Positions 34,334 through 42,648 of a stretch of 48,792 nucleotides of DNA are shown here, in pieces (positions within the stretch are counted from its first letter, which is position 1; every line of letters starts with the position of its first letter). Below the pieces are notes generated by a model. That model did not search any database and was not told the DNA's origin. It worked only from the letters and a program-made list of their open reading frames with translations. The stretch is from Burkholderiales bacterium (GTDB lineage: Bacteria; Pseudomonadota; Gammaproteobacteria; Burkholderiales; Burkholderiaceae_D). Made by a program: the position numbers and the translations under genes. The stretch spans positions 3,977 through 52,768 of the forward strand of contig PLEY01000053.1 of NCBI GenBank assembly GCA_003136595.1, given 5' to 3'.

Positions 34334-35437
34334 GTGTCCACCTCGTCGCTTCCCTCGCAACCCTTCAGCTCGCCCTCGCGCGTGACGAGCCTCATTGACT
34401 TGTGCGAGCGCGGCTACGTTCCCGACGCGCTCGCGCGACTCGGCATGCGGCGCTTGATCGGGGAGCGTCTTGAGATGGAGACACGCGGCGGCCCCGAAGC
34501 CGCAACCCGCCGGCTCGCGGGGCTGCTCAACGAGTTGCGCGCAAGCCCTATCGCCATTGAAACCCACCAGGCCAACAGCCAGCACTACGAGGTCCCGGCC
34601 GAATTCTTCCATCTGCACCTGGGTCCTTGCCTGAAGTACTCGAGCTGCCTGTATCCGAGTGGCGGGGAGACGCTCGAGGAGGCCGAGATCGCGATGCTCG
34701 AGACTGTCGCCGAGCGCGCAGGACTCGCCGACGGCCAGAGGATCCTTGATCTCGGCTGCGGCTGGGGTTCACTGTCCCTGTGGCTCGCGGCGCGCTTTCC
34801 GGAAGCCCAGATCGTCGGACTGTCCAACTCGCGTGGCCAGCGCCAGTTCATCGAGGCGCGCGCCGCAGAACGCGGGCTGTCGAATCTGCAGGTCGTCACC
34901 GGCAATGTCGCGGAGGTGGACTTTCCCCTTGGGGGAGTCGCGGCCGGATTCGATCGCATCGTCTCGATCGAAATGTTCGAGCACATGAAGAACTATGATC
35001 AGCTGCTCGCCAAGCTCGCGCGCTGGATGCAGCCCGAGGCACGGCTGTTTGTGCACATCTTTGCCCATCGCAGCGTCGCCTACCATTTCGAGGTCCAGGA
35101 CCGTTCCGACTGGATGACCCAGTATTTTTTTGCAGGGGGCATCATGCCCTCGCAGAACCTGTTGTTGCACTTCCAGGATCAGATGCGGGTGATCGACACC
35201 TGGTGGGTTGATGGCCGTCACTACGAGAAGACCGCAAACCACTGGCTAGCCGGGATGGACCGCGCGCGCGCCCCGATTCTCCAGATCTTCCAGCGCGCCT
35301 ATGGGGCGGACCTCGCAGTGATCTGGTTCAACCGCTGGCGGATGTTCTACATGGCGGTGGCCGAGCTGTTCGGCTATCGCGGCGGCCAGGAGTGGGGTGT
35401 GGGCCACTACCTGTTCGAGAAGCGCAGCCCCGCCTAG
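34334..35437 (+). CDS. SAM-dependent methyltransferase, CFA-synthase superfamily, coclaurine-N-methyltransferase-like
   Basis: 367 residues from GTG 34334, which has CGGAG seven bases upstream; the track start at 34235 lies inside DUF1295. SAM-binding LDLGCGWGSLSLWLA is preceded by KYSSCLYPSGGETLEEAE. The catalytic region SIEMFEHMKNYDQLL and FVHIFAHRSVAYHFE, then TQYFFAGGIMPS, and the C-terminal WRMFYMAVAELFGYRGGQEWGVGHYLF resemble, from memory, plant CNMT-like enzymes more than E. coli Cfa. Automatic annotation will probably say cyclopropane-fatty-acid synthase; methylation of an amine-containing lipid or small amine is an alternative. Likely operon with DUF1295. Confidence 0.88.
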   Translation: MSTSSLPSQPFSSPSRVTSLIDLCERGYVPDALARLGMRRLIGERLEMETRGGPEAATRRLAGLLNELRASPIAIETHQANSQHYEVPAEFFHLHLGPCLKYSSCLYPSGGETLEEAEIAMLETVAERAGLADGQRILDLGCGWGSLSLWLAARFPEAQIVGLSNSRGQRQFIEARAAERGLSNLQVVTGNVAEVDFPLGGVAAGFDRIVSIEMFEHMKNYDQLLAKLARWMQPEARLFVHIFAHRSVAYHFEVQDRSDWMTQYFFAGGIMPSQNLLLHFQDQMRVIDTWWVDGRHYEKTANHWLAGMDRARAPILQIFQRAYGADLAVIWFNRWRMFYMAVAELFGYRGGQEWGVGHYLFEKRSPA

Positions 35438-35904
35438 AAGAAGGCGCCGTCGACCTGCACGATGCTGCGCAAGACGAACATGCCGCACAGCACGAGGAGC
35501 GGGCCGAAGAGCGCCGCCAGTACCGTGATGAGGCTGGGTCGTTTCACGGCCTCGCCGTAGCGGTTGGGCGTTGGCGATCCCGGAAAAAACCACAGGTAAG
35601 GGATCGCCACGATCAGGTACAGCAGGACGCCGATCAGGGGCACGGCGAAGGCCAGGGACCACCATGGGCTCGCGTCCAGGTCGCGCAGACGGCGCGCCGA
35701 CAGGAACGCGACCACGATGATGCAGACATAGCCGGCGAGCTGCGCGGTCAGCACCAGTCCGGCGCGCGACACGAGCCCGGCGCGGCTCGCCTGGACATGG
35801 AACAGGATCACCGTCCCGCAGAACCACAAAATGGCAGCCGACACCGCGGCGACGTAGGCCGCGCGTCCCATCCTGGCGCCTGCACGCCGCCGAATCGACG
35901 TCAT
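35434..35904 (-). CDS. DUF805-like membrane protein
   Basis: 156 residues with four TM helices. The segment ARRLRDLDASPWWSLAFAVPLIGVLLYLIVAIPYLWFFPGS is the DUF805 signature (RRLHD..SGWW...P..G....). N-terminal RRAGARMGRAAYV is basic. It converges with the methyltransferase (stops overlap by four bases) and lies 28 bases downstream of the periplasmic binding protein on the same strand. Function of the family unknown. Confidence 0.82.
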   Translation of the reverse strand: MTSIRRRAGARMGRAAYVAAVSAAILWFCGTVILFHVQASRAGLVSRAGLVLTAQLAGYVCIIVVAFLSARRLRDLDASPWWSLAFAVPLIGVLLYLIVAIPYLWFFPGSPTPNRYGEAVKRPSLITVLAALFGPLLVLCGMFVLRSIVQVDGAFF

Positions 35905-35932
35905 CGGATCCGATCGCGGGCAAGGGTGCAGC

Positions 35933-36925
35933 TCATCGGCTGGCCCGGGTCACGGCCAGGGACTGCACCATGCCCTCGGAAGCACCGATCGCAGCGAAGC
36001 CGTGCCCGGTATAGACCTTCTGACCGCCCGGCCCGACCAGCCACATCAGAAAATCCCGCGCCAGAGTCTCATGCGGCCCGTGCGCGAGGGACCCGGCAAA
36101 GTAGGTCACCAAATCCCTGCCGCTCTGCTCGGGGGGCAGGGCAATGCCTTCCACCGCAGCGCCGCCGCGCACCGCCTCCTCGACCTCCGTGCTCCACACC
36201 AGGGCGACATCGGCGCCCCCTTGTGACACGCCTCTGGGCGCTTCGCGATGATGCACTCTGGCGAAGTGGACATGGCCGGCCCGGTCACAGTCGCGGCACG
36301 GATCGCCGCCGACGAGCTGGTCCCACAGGCCAAGGCTCCTTAAGATGGGCTCCCCGTAGATCTTCATGATCCCCTCGTCGAGGGGGTTGGGCAGCAGGAC
36401 CCGCAGCTCGGGCCGCGTCAGATCGTGCAGGTCGACGACCCGCCTCGGGTTGCCCCGAGCGACCAGGAGCTGCAACTCGTTGTGCGCATAGCGGACATAC
36501 TCCGAGACCCGGCGCGTCGCGCGCAGGTCGTCGAGGCTGATCGAGCCATAGATATCCGGCGTGCCAGGGTACGCGCGTCCCCGCAAACGCCAGCCACCCG
36601 CCTGGATCGCACGCAGCTCGAGTTCCGGCGGCATGGTGATGACGCCGATGCGCGCACCCGGATGAAGCGCCTGAAACGCCGCCACGGCATCGGGGATCGC
36701 GAGGAACTGGTTGCCTGCGCACCAGACCACCAGATCGGCATCGTGTGCCATGCGTGCAAGCGCGGGCGACCCCTCGTGGCGCCTACCCTGCGCATCAAAA
36801 TAACTGAGGTCGGCCGGCGTGTCCGCAGGCAGTGCGGGATACGGGGCCGCGGCCGCGAGCCCGCAATGCGCCGCGAGCAGCGCGAGCGTCAGCGCTCGTG
36901 GCCAGCGGAGCCGGCGGAACCTCAT
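35933..36925 (-). CDS. Orphan type 2 periplasmic substrate-binding protein (ModA/sulfate-like)
   Basis: 330 residues from ATG 36925 (track start is an upstream TTG). Signal peptide RRLRWPRALTLALLAAHCGLAAAA. The fold is PBP2: LVVWCAGNQFLAIPDAVAAFQALHPGARIGVITMPPELELRAI, RGNPRRVVDLHDLTRPELRVLLPNP, and GADVALVWSTEVEEA. An unusual insert, DPCRDCDRAGHVHFARVHHREAP, has a CxxC and five histidines within about 20 residues, suggesting a metal or a specialised ligand. No ABC permease or ATPase is nearby. Divergent from the C13 peptidase gene. AcfC-like or molybdate/tungstate-type binding are alternatives. Confidence 0.8.
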   Translation of the reverse strand: MRFRRLRWPRALTLALLAAHCGLAAAAPYPALPADTPADLSYFDAQGRRHEGSPALARMAHDADLVVWCAGNQFLAIPDAVAAFQALHPGARIGVITMPPELELRAIQAGGWRLRGRAYPGTPDIYGSISLDDLRATRRVSEYVRYAHNELQLLVARGNPRRVVDLHDLTRPELRVLLPNPLDEGIMKIYGEPILRSLGLWDQLVGGDPCRDCDRAGHVHFARVHHREAPRGVSQGGADVALVWSTEVEEAVRGGAAVEGIALPPEQSGRDLVTYFAGSLAHGPHETLARDFLMWLVGPGGQKVYTGHGFAAIGASEGMVQSLAVTRASR

Positions 36926-37038
36926 CGGATGCGCGCCCAAGGGGGTGTGCCGCGCGCGTCCTCACACCGGATTTGAGAAGGTATAGTGGGCGCCATGATG
37001 GGATGTTATATCAACGGGTCCCCAGCCTGCGCAACTCC

Positions 37039-38997
37039 ATGAGCACCCCGTTTACCCTCGAATATACCGTCCCGGCCACAGCCCACACGGCCGCCCTGGC
37101 TGACCTTGGGGGACTCGAGCGGCGGCGCACGCGCTCCGGGCTTCACTGGGTCCGGGGCGGCGTGCTCTTAACCGCGGCCCTCGGCGTGGTATCAGCCCAA
37201 CAGCATGGGCTCCTCCCCGCTCTGCCCGCGCCGGGTCTTGGCCTCGTGCTCGTGCTCGTGCTCGGCCTGGCGCTGGGCCTCTTGGTTGCACGCTGGCTCG
37301 GATCGGCTACGGGCCTTCGGGAGGCGGCGGGCATGCTGGCCGGACCCTGTCGCCTTGAGATCGAGGGCGGTGAACTGGTCTGGCGCCAGGGGCGGCGCAC
37401 GCTGCGGATCGGGATCGCGGGCGTGACACACATCGAAGAGGTCCCCTCCGGTCTCGTGGTGTGCGCCGAGCAACGCGCCTTGCTGTGGATCCCCGTGGGT
37501 GCGTTCACCGAGAGCCAGCCGGTGGCCGAACTGCTCGGCGCGATCGCCCAGATCCGGCTAAGCGGCGTCGGGGAGACGCGCAGAAACGCTCACGGGTTCC
37601 TCCCCCTTCTGCGCGGCTATCTTTTCAATGTCGGCTGCGGCCTCGCGTGCGCTGTGTTCTGGCCGCTCCCGGGAGCCCGGATCGATAGCCGGCCCGCGCA
37701 GTGGCTGGCGCTCGCAGCGACACTCCTCGTGAGCACGGGCGCGCTCGAGTATGCCGCCACGGGCGCGGCGGGGCAGTTCAATCCTGCGGCGATTCCCGGC
37801 CTTCTCTTTCTGCTGCCGGTGCTGCTCGTCGCAGGCGGCGTGGCCGGGGCGGTGGCCGGGCGCAGCAGTGCGATGGCGCAGATCGCCACGCTTGGATTGG
37901 CCGCCAGCATCTTTAGCGAGCCGGTCTGCCGCCTCTTGATCCGCGTGCCCGGGATCGCGGACCGGCTGGCAACCCTGGTCCCCGAGGAGGCTTTCGCACA
38001 GACGCTCAATGCGGCCTGGCTGGGGTTGGCCCTCGCGCTTGCCTTCCTGTGGCGCCTGCGGCCCGGGCCGGTCCGCGCGGTGCCGGCTGTGGCCGTTTTG
38101 ATGGCCGTGATGGCGCTTGCGCAGGCCGTCGTTCCCTATGACGACGCGCTGTGGGTGATCCCTGACGACAGCGAGGCGGGTGCCGACCCTGACCCGGGCT
38201 CCGCGGCCAACGCCTGGGCGGCCGAGGACGGGGTGGCGGGTGAAGAGCGCCTGTACCGCGAGTCCCATGTTCTCGATGGCACGCTCGGGCACCTGGCACC
38301 AGCGCGCCGCGACCGCGTGAATCTCTACTTCGTCGGTTTCGCCGGCACCGCGACCCAGGACGTGTTCATGAAGGAGACCCACAGCATCGGCAAGCTGTTC
38401 GAGAGGCGCTTCCAGGCAGGCGCGCACTCGGTGCTGCTGGTCAACAATCCGGCGACGCTCGACGCCGAACCGATGGCGACCCGCAGCGCGCTCGCGCAGA
38501 CCCTCACGCGCATCGGCTCCCTGATGGATCCGGAACGCGACATCCTCTTCCTCTACATGACCTCGCACGGCAGTCCGGATCACAGTTTTGCCGTGTCGTT
38601 TCCACCCTGGCCGCTCGCGTCGATCCGCCCCGAGGACCTGCGCGAGATGCTCGATGAGGCGGGGATCCGCAATCGCGTGGTCGTGATTTCGGCCTGTTAC
38701 TCAGGTGGATTCATCGACGCCCTGAAGACCGACTATTCCCTGATTATGACCGCTGCAGCGGCGGATCGCTCGTCGTTCGGCTGCTCAAGCGAGGAGGATT
38801 TCACGTACTTTGGCAGGGCCTACTTCGACGAGGCTCTGCGTTCCACATCGTCGTTCGTGGAAGCCTTCCGCCTGGCGGCGCCGAACATCGCCCGGCGCGA
38901 GGCCGAGCAGGGGTTCGTTCCGTCCGAGCCGCAGCTCTACGAGGGCGCACGCATCGCGCCCATCCTGCGGCGCTTCGAGCATCAGCTACAGCGCTGA
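37039..38997 (+). CDS. Polytopic membrane protein with C-terminal C13 (legumain-like) cysteine peptidase
   Basis: 652 residues if started at ATG 37039; ATG 37003 is also in frame. Two TM helices (about 27-90), a soluble PH-like segment (LEIEGGELVWRQGRRTLRIGIAGVTHIEEV), then five more TM segments up to about 360, then the peptidase domain. The peptidase core has VNLYFVGFAGTATQDVFM, catalytic His510 in YMTSHGSPDH and Cys553 in VVISACYSGGF, the C13 dyad. The topology would place the peptidase in the periplasm if the membrane part has an odd number of crossings after a cytosolic N-terminus. TATAGT at 36982 may be its -10. It ends 17 bases from the amine oxidoreductase stop, convergent. Confidence 0.92.
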   Translation: MSTPFTLEYTVPATAHTAALADLGGLERRRTRSGLHWVRGGVLLTAALGVVSAQQHGLLPALPAPGLGLVLVLVLGLALGLLVARWLGSATGLREAAGMLAGPCRLEIEGGELVWRQGRRTLRIGIAGVTHIEEVPSGLVVCAEQRALLWIPVGAFTESQPVAELLGAIAQIRLSGVGETRRNAHGFLPLLRGYLFNVGCGLACAVFWPLPGARIDSRPAQWLALAATLLVSTGALEYAATGAAGQFNPAAIPGLLFLLPVLLVAGGVAGAVAGRSSAMAQIATLGLAASIFSEPVCRLLIRVPGIADRLATLVPEEAFAQTLNAAWLGLALALAFLWRLRPGPVRAVPAVAVLMAVMALAQAVVPYDDALWVIPDDSEAGADPDPGSAANAWAAEDGVAGEERLYRESHVLDGTLGHLAPARRDRVNLYFVGFAGTATQDVFMKETHSIGKLFERRFQAGAHSVLLVNNPATLDAEPMATRSALAQTLTRIGSLMDPERDILFLYMTSHGSPDHSFAVSFPPWPLASIRPEDLREMLDEAGIRNRVVVISACYSGGFIDALKTDYSLIMTAAAADRSSFGCSSEEDFTYFGRAYFDEALRSTSSFVEAFRLAAPNIARREAEQGFVPSEPQLYEGARIAPILRRFEHQLQR

Positions 38998-39014
38998 GCC
39001 GGGTGTCGCGCAGC

Positions 39015-40640
39015 TCACGCGATGATCTTCCGCGCCGCCCGATAACCCCACCAGGCGGCCTCCTCGAACACGGACAGGCCAGACAGATCAGAATGGGCGA
39101 AGAGGATCGGCCCGTTGCTCTCCTGCAGCGCAATGCGACCGGGCGTGCTCAGAAAGCCGGGCCCAGGCGTTGCCATGGCATGGCCCCGCACGGATATCTC
39201 AACGCGCTCGACGCAGGGTGCGAGCTTCCATCCATAGGCGCGCCGCAAGCCGCGCGCCGCCCGCTCAAGGAGGGCTGCCGGAGTGGCGGCTTCAAGCCAC
39301 TGTCTGGCCGCGTCCGGTTCGAGGTCGGCGAGCGCCTCGTAGGCAGAGAACACCGTATGGTTCGGGCGGCTCTGGCGGATCGCTTCGTGGGTCGAGACCA
39401 CATAGCCCAGCCCGGGTTCCTGATAGATCACATTGTCCCAGGCCAGTGCCGCCCCCGCGCGCTCTTCGGGAAATGCATTCATCAGGAAGTTCGAAACCAG
39501 CCAGGGTGCGTAGCGGGGCATGTCGCGGCGCGCGTCAAAGCCGAGCGCAGCAAGCTCAGGCACGATGCGCGCCGCCACAAAGAGCGGCGTCGCCACAATG
39601 ACGCGCTTCGCCCTGATCGCAAAGCTTCTGAGCTCGGTACCCGCAAGGTCGACGCACAGCGCCTCGACCCCCGCCGGGCCGGCCGTGACCGCTGCGGCGC
39701 AGCCGCGTTCGAGCCGTCCTTCCAGCCCGGCGCGCTCGTAGAGGCCACGGGCGAGCGCGCCCAACCCCTCCGGCCAGGTCAGCACCGCGCCGCGTCCGGC
39801 GTTCTCGGCGAGCCCGGCGCGCGCGCAGAAATAGTGCAGCCCGGCCCAGGCGGAGACCTCGGCCGGGCGTCGTCCATAGTCGTCGCGGCAGCAGTAGTCG
39901 AGATACCAACGCAGGCTCTCGGAGCGAAAGTGGTTGTCGTCGAGCCACACGTCAAAAGGGCGCTGATCCAGTGCCGTCCAGGCCGGATCGCGCGAGGACA
40001 TCTCGACGGGCACGACAAATACGCGCCGCCCGTCCGCCCCGCGCTGGGCCGTGAGCTCGTCAATCAGTGCGAAAAACCGCTCGCGCTCAGCCAGGGCGTT
40101 GCTCGAAAGCTGCGCCAGCGGTTCATAGCCGTCCTCCCAGCTCGATCCGTAGAGCACGCGCTCGCCCGGCGCATGCAGGAGGTAGCGCTCATCGTAGTAG
40201 GGGCGCTCGCTATAGGGATTGCGCAGGATGATGCCCAAGTCGAACAGGAGTTCCCGGACATGCCCCGATTCCATCGAGGGCAGCGGCAGGTAGTGCGCGC
40301 CGGTGGGGTAGTGCAGGGTCTCGCCGGACGTGCTGAAGGTCCCGGCTGCGGCATTGCCGAAGAGCTCGGGGCCCGCCACCATCAGTACGTCCTTAAGGCC
40401 GGCCTTGTGCAACTGCCACGCCGCGGTCAACCCTGCGATGCCCGACCCGAGGATCAGTACCTCGGTGTCCCGGCGCCGGGTCGCAGGCGGCAAGGTCTTG
40501 AGATCGCGCAGCACGTGGCCGAGCTCCCGGCCTGGATAGCGCACCTCGGTGGCCATCTGCTGCCACTGCCAGAATCCGCCTGCCGTGACGCCGGCCGCAC
40601 CCAGGGCGCCGGCGCCCAAAAGAAACGCGCGTCGGTCCAT
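39015..40640 (-). CDS. Tat-type FAD-dependent amine oxidoreductase
   Basis: 541 residues. N-terminus MDRRAFLLGAGALGAAGVTAGG is Tat-like (RRAFL), pointing to export of the folded flavoprotein, possibly membrane-tethered. FAD dinucleotide fold EVLILGSGIAGLTAAWQL, then KRVIVATPLFVAARIV, and the C-terminal FAD-contact ILFAHSDLSGLSVFEEAAWWGYRAARKI, as in the flavin amine oxidase (MAO/polyamine oxidase) family. The start overlaps the stop of the SpeE-like gene (TGATG). This coupling to an aminopropyltransferase, with speD across the divergent promoter, makes polyamine oxidation the best guess; the substrate is not proven by sequence. Confidence 0.87.
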   Translation of the reverse strand: MDRRAFLLGAGALGAAGVTAGGFWQWQQMATEVRYPGRELGHVLRDLKTLPPATRRRDTEVLILGSGIAGLTAAWQLHKAGLKDVLMVAGPELFGNAAAGTFSTSGETLHYPTGAHYLPLPSMESGHVRELLFDLGIILRNPYSERPYYDERYLLHAPGERVLYGSSWEDGYEPLAQLSSNALAERERFFALIDELTAQRGADGRRVFVVPVEMSSRDPAWTALDQRPFDVWLDDNHFRSESLRWYLDYCCRDDYGRRPAEVSAWAGLHYFCARAGLAENAGRGAVLTWPEGLGALARGLYERAGLEGRLERGCAAAVTAGPAGVEALCVDLAGTELRSFAIRAKRVIVATPLFVAARIVPELAALGFDARRDMPRYAPWLVSNFLMNAFPEERAGAALAWDNVIYQEPGLGYVVSTHEAIRQSRPNHTVFSAYEALADLEPDAARQWLEAATPAALLERAARGLRRAYGWKLAPCVERVEISVRGHAMATPGPGFLSTPGRIALQESNGPILFAHSDLSGLSVFEEAAWWGYRAARKIIA

Positions 40641-42151
40641 CAGCGGATCACTTGATGCCAGTCTTCGTCGAAATAGCGCACCAGCGACTGGTCGTTCAGA
40701 TGGTTCGCCTCAACCACCGGGTGGGGCATATCCGGAGGGAATGCGAACATCTCGCGCGTCACCTCGGCGTTCAGAAACTGCATCGGCAGGCTGTAGTGCT
40801 GGGGGGGCTCGAACGCCTGTTCCGGCGTGGCGAGAATGAATCCCCATTCGCCGAACGAGGGAACGTAGACATGATAGGGATAGGTCCTAAGCCCCGCCTC
40901 CTTCAGGGTGGCGTCGATCGACCAGTAGGCGTGGGGGGCAAAGTAGGGCGAGGTCGACTGCACGACGACGATGCCATGCGCTGATACGCTCTTCTTGACC
41001 AGGCTGTAGAAGGGCACGGAATAGAGCTTGCCGAGGGCGAAGGAGGACGGATCGGGGAAATCGACGAAGACGGCGTCGAACGAGGTCCGGTTCTCGGCGA
41101 TCCAAAGCGCGGCATCGGCATTGATCAGATGCACCCGCGGATCTGAGAACGAGCCCTGGTTCAGGGCCACGAGGGGTGCCGAACTCGAGAACAGCGAGGT
41201 CATCTCCGGGTCCAGATCAACCAGGGTGACGCTCTGGATGTTCGGGTAGCGCAGGATCTCCCGGAGCGCGAGGCCATCGCCGCCGCCCAGGACCAGCACC
41301 GAGCGCGCCCACGGCAGGCTCGCCAGGGCAGGGTGCACAAGGGCCTCGTGATACCGGTGTTCATCGCGCGAGGAGAACTGCAGATTGCCGTTGATATAGA
41401 GGCGCAGATCGTCCTTCCAGCGGGTGATGACCAGGCGCTGGTACGGGGTGGTCACGGCGTGCACGATCTCATCGCCAAACAGCCCGCGCTCGCCCCAGTA
41501 GACAAGGCGATCCGAGGCAACCAGCCCGAAGGCAAGCAGGGCAAACACGACCGAGCCGCGCAGCACGCGCGCTGCGGGCTTCTCGATCGCATCCCGAAAC
41601 GAGTGGATCGTCCAAAGCGCCACGCCCACGTTGATCATGCCAAACAGGAAGCCCGTTCGTGTGAGGCCCAGATGCGGAGCCAGCACCAGGGGAAACAGCA
41701 GCGAGACCGCAAGCGCGCCCAGATAATCGAAGGTCAGGACGCGGCTGACCAGTTCAGCAAAGCGCGCCTCGCGCGCGTTCAGGGCGCGCATGACGAGCGG
41801 GATCTCCAGGCCGATCAGGGCGCCGATCACGAACACCAGGGCGTAGAGCAGCGTGCGAAACGGTGCGGCGAGCCACGAGAAGGTCAGAAACAGCGCGGCG
41901 GCCGAGACCCCGCCGACCAGTCCGATGGCCAGCTCGATGTCGACAAAGCGCGACAGGACATCGCGGTCCTGCACGTAGCGCGACAAGTGGGAGCCGATGC
42001 CCATGGCGAACAGGTAGCAGCCGATGACCGTCGAGAATTGCAGCACCGAATCGCCAAGCAGATAGCTCGACAGGGCCCCGGCGATGAGTTCATAGGCCAG
42101 GCCGCACGAGGCGACAAAAAAAACGGAAATTACTAAAATGCGATCAGTCAT
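40640..42151 (-). CDS. Membrane-embedded spermidine-synthase-like aminopropyltransferase
   Basis: 503 residues from ATG 42151 (MTDRILVISVFFVASCGLAYELIAGA). The N-terminal half has six to seven TM helices with the typical CGLAYELIAG start and SRVLTFDYLGALAVSLLFPLVLAPHLGL. The C-terminal half (about 250-503) is a spermidine-synthase fold: TPYQRLVITR, YINGNLQFSSRDEHRYHEALVHPAL, LGGGDGLALREIL, VDLDPEM, DAVFVDFPDPSSFALGKLYS and a final catalytic DFPDP Asp. It would use decarboxylated SAM from SpeD. First gene of the leftward unit, divergent from DUF350. Confidence 0.92.
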   Translation of the reverse strand: MTDRILVISVFFVASCGLAYELIAGALSSYLLGDSVLQFSTVIGCYLFAMGIGSHLSRYVQDRDVLSRFVDIELAIGLVGGVSAAALFLTFSWLAAPFRTLLYALVFVIGALIGLEIPLVMRALNAREARFAELVSRVLTFDYLGALAVSLLFPLVLAPHLGLTRTGFLFGMINVGVALWTIHSFRDAIEKPAARVLRGSVVFALLAFGLVASDRLVYWGERGLFGDEIVHAVTTPYQRLVITRWKDDLRLYINGNLQFSSRDEHRYHEALVHPALASLPWARSVLVLGGGDGLALREILRYPNIQSVTLVDLDPEMTSLFSSSAPLVALNQGSFSDPRVHLINADAALWIAENRTSFDAVFVDFPDPSSFALGKLYSVPFYSLVKKSVSAHGIVVVQSTSPYFAPHAYWSIDATLKEAGLRTYPYHVYVPSFGEWGFILATPEQAFEPPQHYSLPMQFLNAEVTREMFAFPPDMPHPVVEANHLNDQSLVRYFDEDWHQVIR

Positions 42152-42173
42152 CGCGCTCGAAGCGGGCTGATGT

Positions 42174-42180
42174 GATAATA
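42174..42180. promoter_or_regulatory. Overlapping divergent -10 elements
   Basis: GATAAT on the plus strand (42174-42179, part of TGTGATAAT) and TATTAT on the minus strand (42180-42175) overlap almost completely in the 53-base gap between the SpeE-like and DUF350 genes. The predicted start sites are near 42186 (right) and 42167 (left). Neither has a good -35, so an activator may be required. The overlap would make the two units mutually exclusive at any one instant or jointly regulated. Confidence 0.45.
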
Positions 42181-42204
42181 GGGACGATGCCACATCCGGG
42201 GAGG

Positions 42205-42597
42205 ATGTTTTTGGAGATCATCGTCAATTATGCCTTGCACCTGGTCACCGCAGGGCTGCTTCTGTTCGTGTTTTTCCTCGTCTACACCTGGGCGACGCCG
42301 TTTGACGAAGTCGGGCTCATCCGCCAGGGCAACGGCGCTGCGGCGTTGACGCTCGGCGGGGCGCTGATCGGATTCTCGCTGACGGTGGCCTCCGGTATAG
42401 TGCATAGCGACTCGCTGCTCCAGTTCTTCGCCTGGTCCGTCGGGGCGGCGATCGTGCAGCTCCTGGCCTACCTGCTGGTCACCCGCCTTCTGCACATGTC
42501 CAAAGCCCAGATCGAAGGCGGCAACGTGGCCTTCGGAGGACTTTTGGCGGCAATCTCGATTGCGGTAGGCGCGGTCAACGCCGCCTGCCTGTCCTGA
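42205..42597 (+). CDS. DUF350 (YjfL-like) membrane protein
   Basis: 130 residues with four TM helices: IIVNYALHLVTAGLLLFVFFLVYTWATPFDEVGLI, GGALIGFSLTVASGIV and a final GGNVAFGGLLAAISIAVGAVNAACLS. The conserved pattern of paired DUF350 units is present. The start is uncertain: TTG 42211 has GGGGAGG at ideal spacing, while ATG 42205 and ATG 42187 do not. First gene of the rightward unit. DUF350 proteins are often found next to SPFH, DUF4178 and SpeE/SpeD genes; a channel-like or lipid-associated role has been suggested but not proven. Confidence 0.86.
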   Translation: MFLEIIVNYALHLVTAGLLLFVFFLVYTWATPFDEVGLIRQGNGAAALTLGGALIGFSLTVASGIVHSDSLLQFFAWSVGAAIVQLLAYLLVTRLLHMSKAQIEGGNVAFGGLLAAISIAVGAVNAACLS

Positions 42598-42648
42598 CGT
42601 ACTGCTTGGCCCTGCAGCCTTTTCACCTCAATCCCTAGGGAGTCCAGC

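Noticed and set aside
39003-40655. 550-residue plus-strand ORF antisense to the amine oxidoreductase
   Set aside because: Mirror of high-G+C codon bias; no domain, while the minus-strand frame has FAD motifs and a Tat signal.
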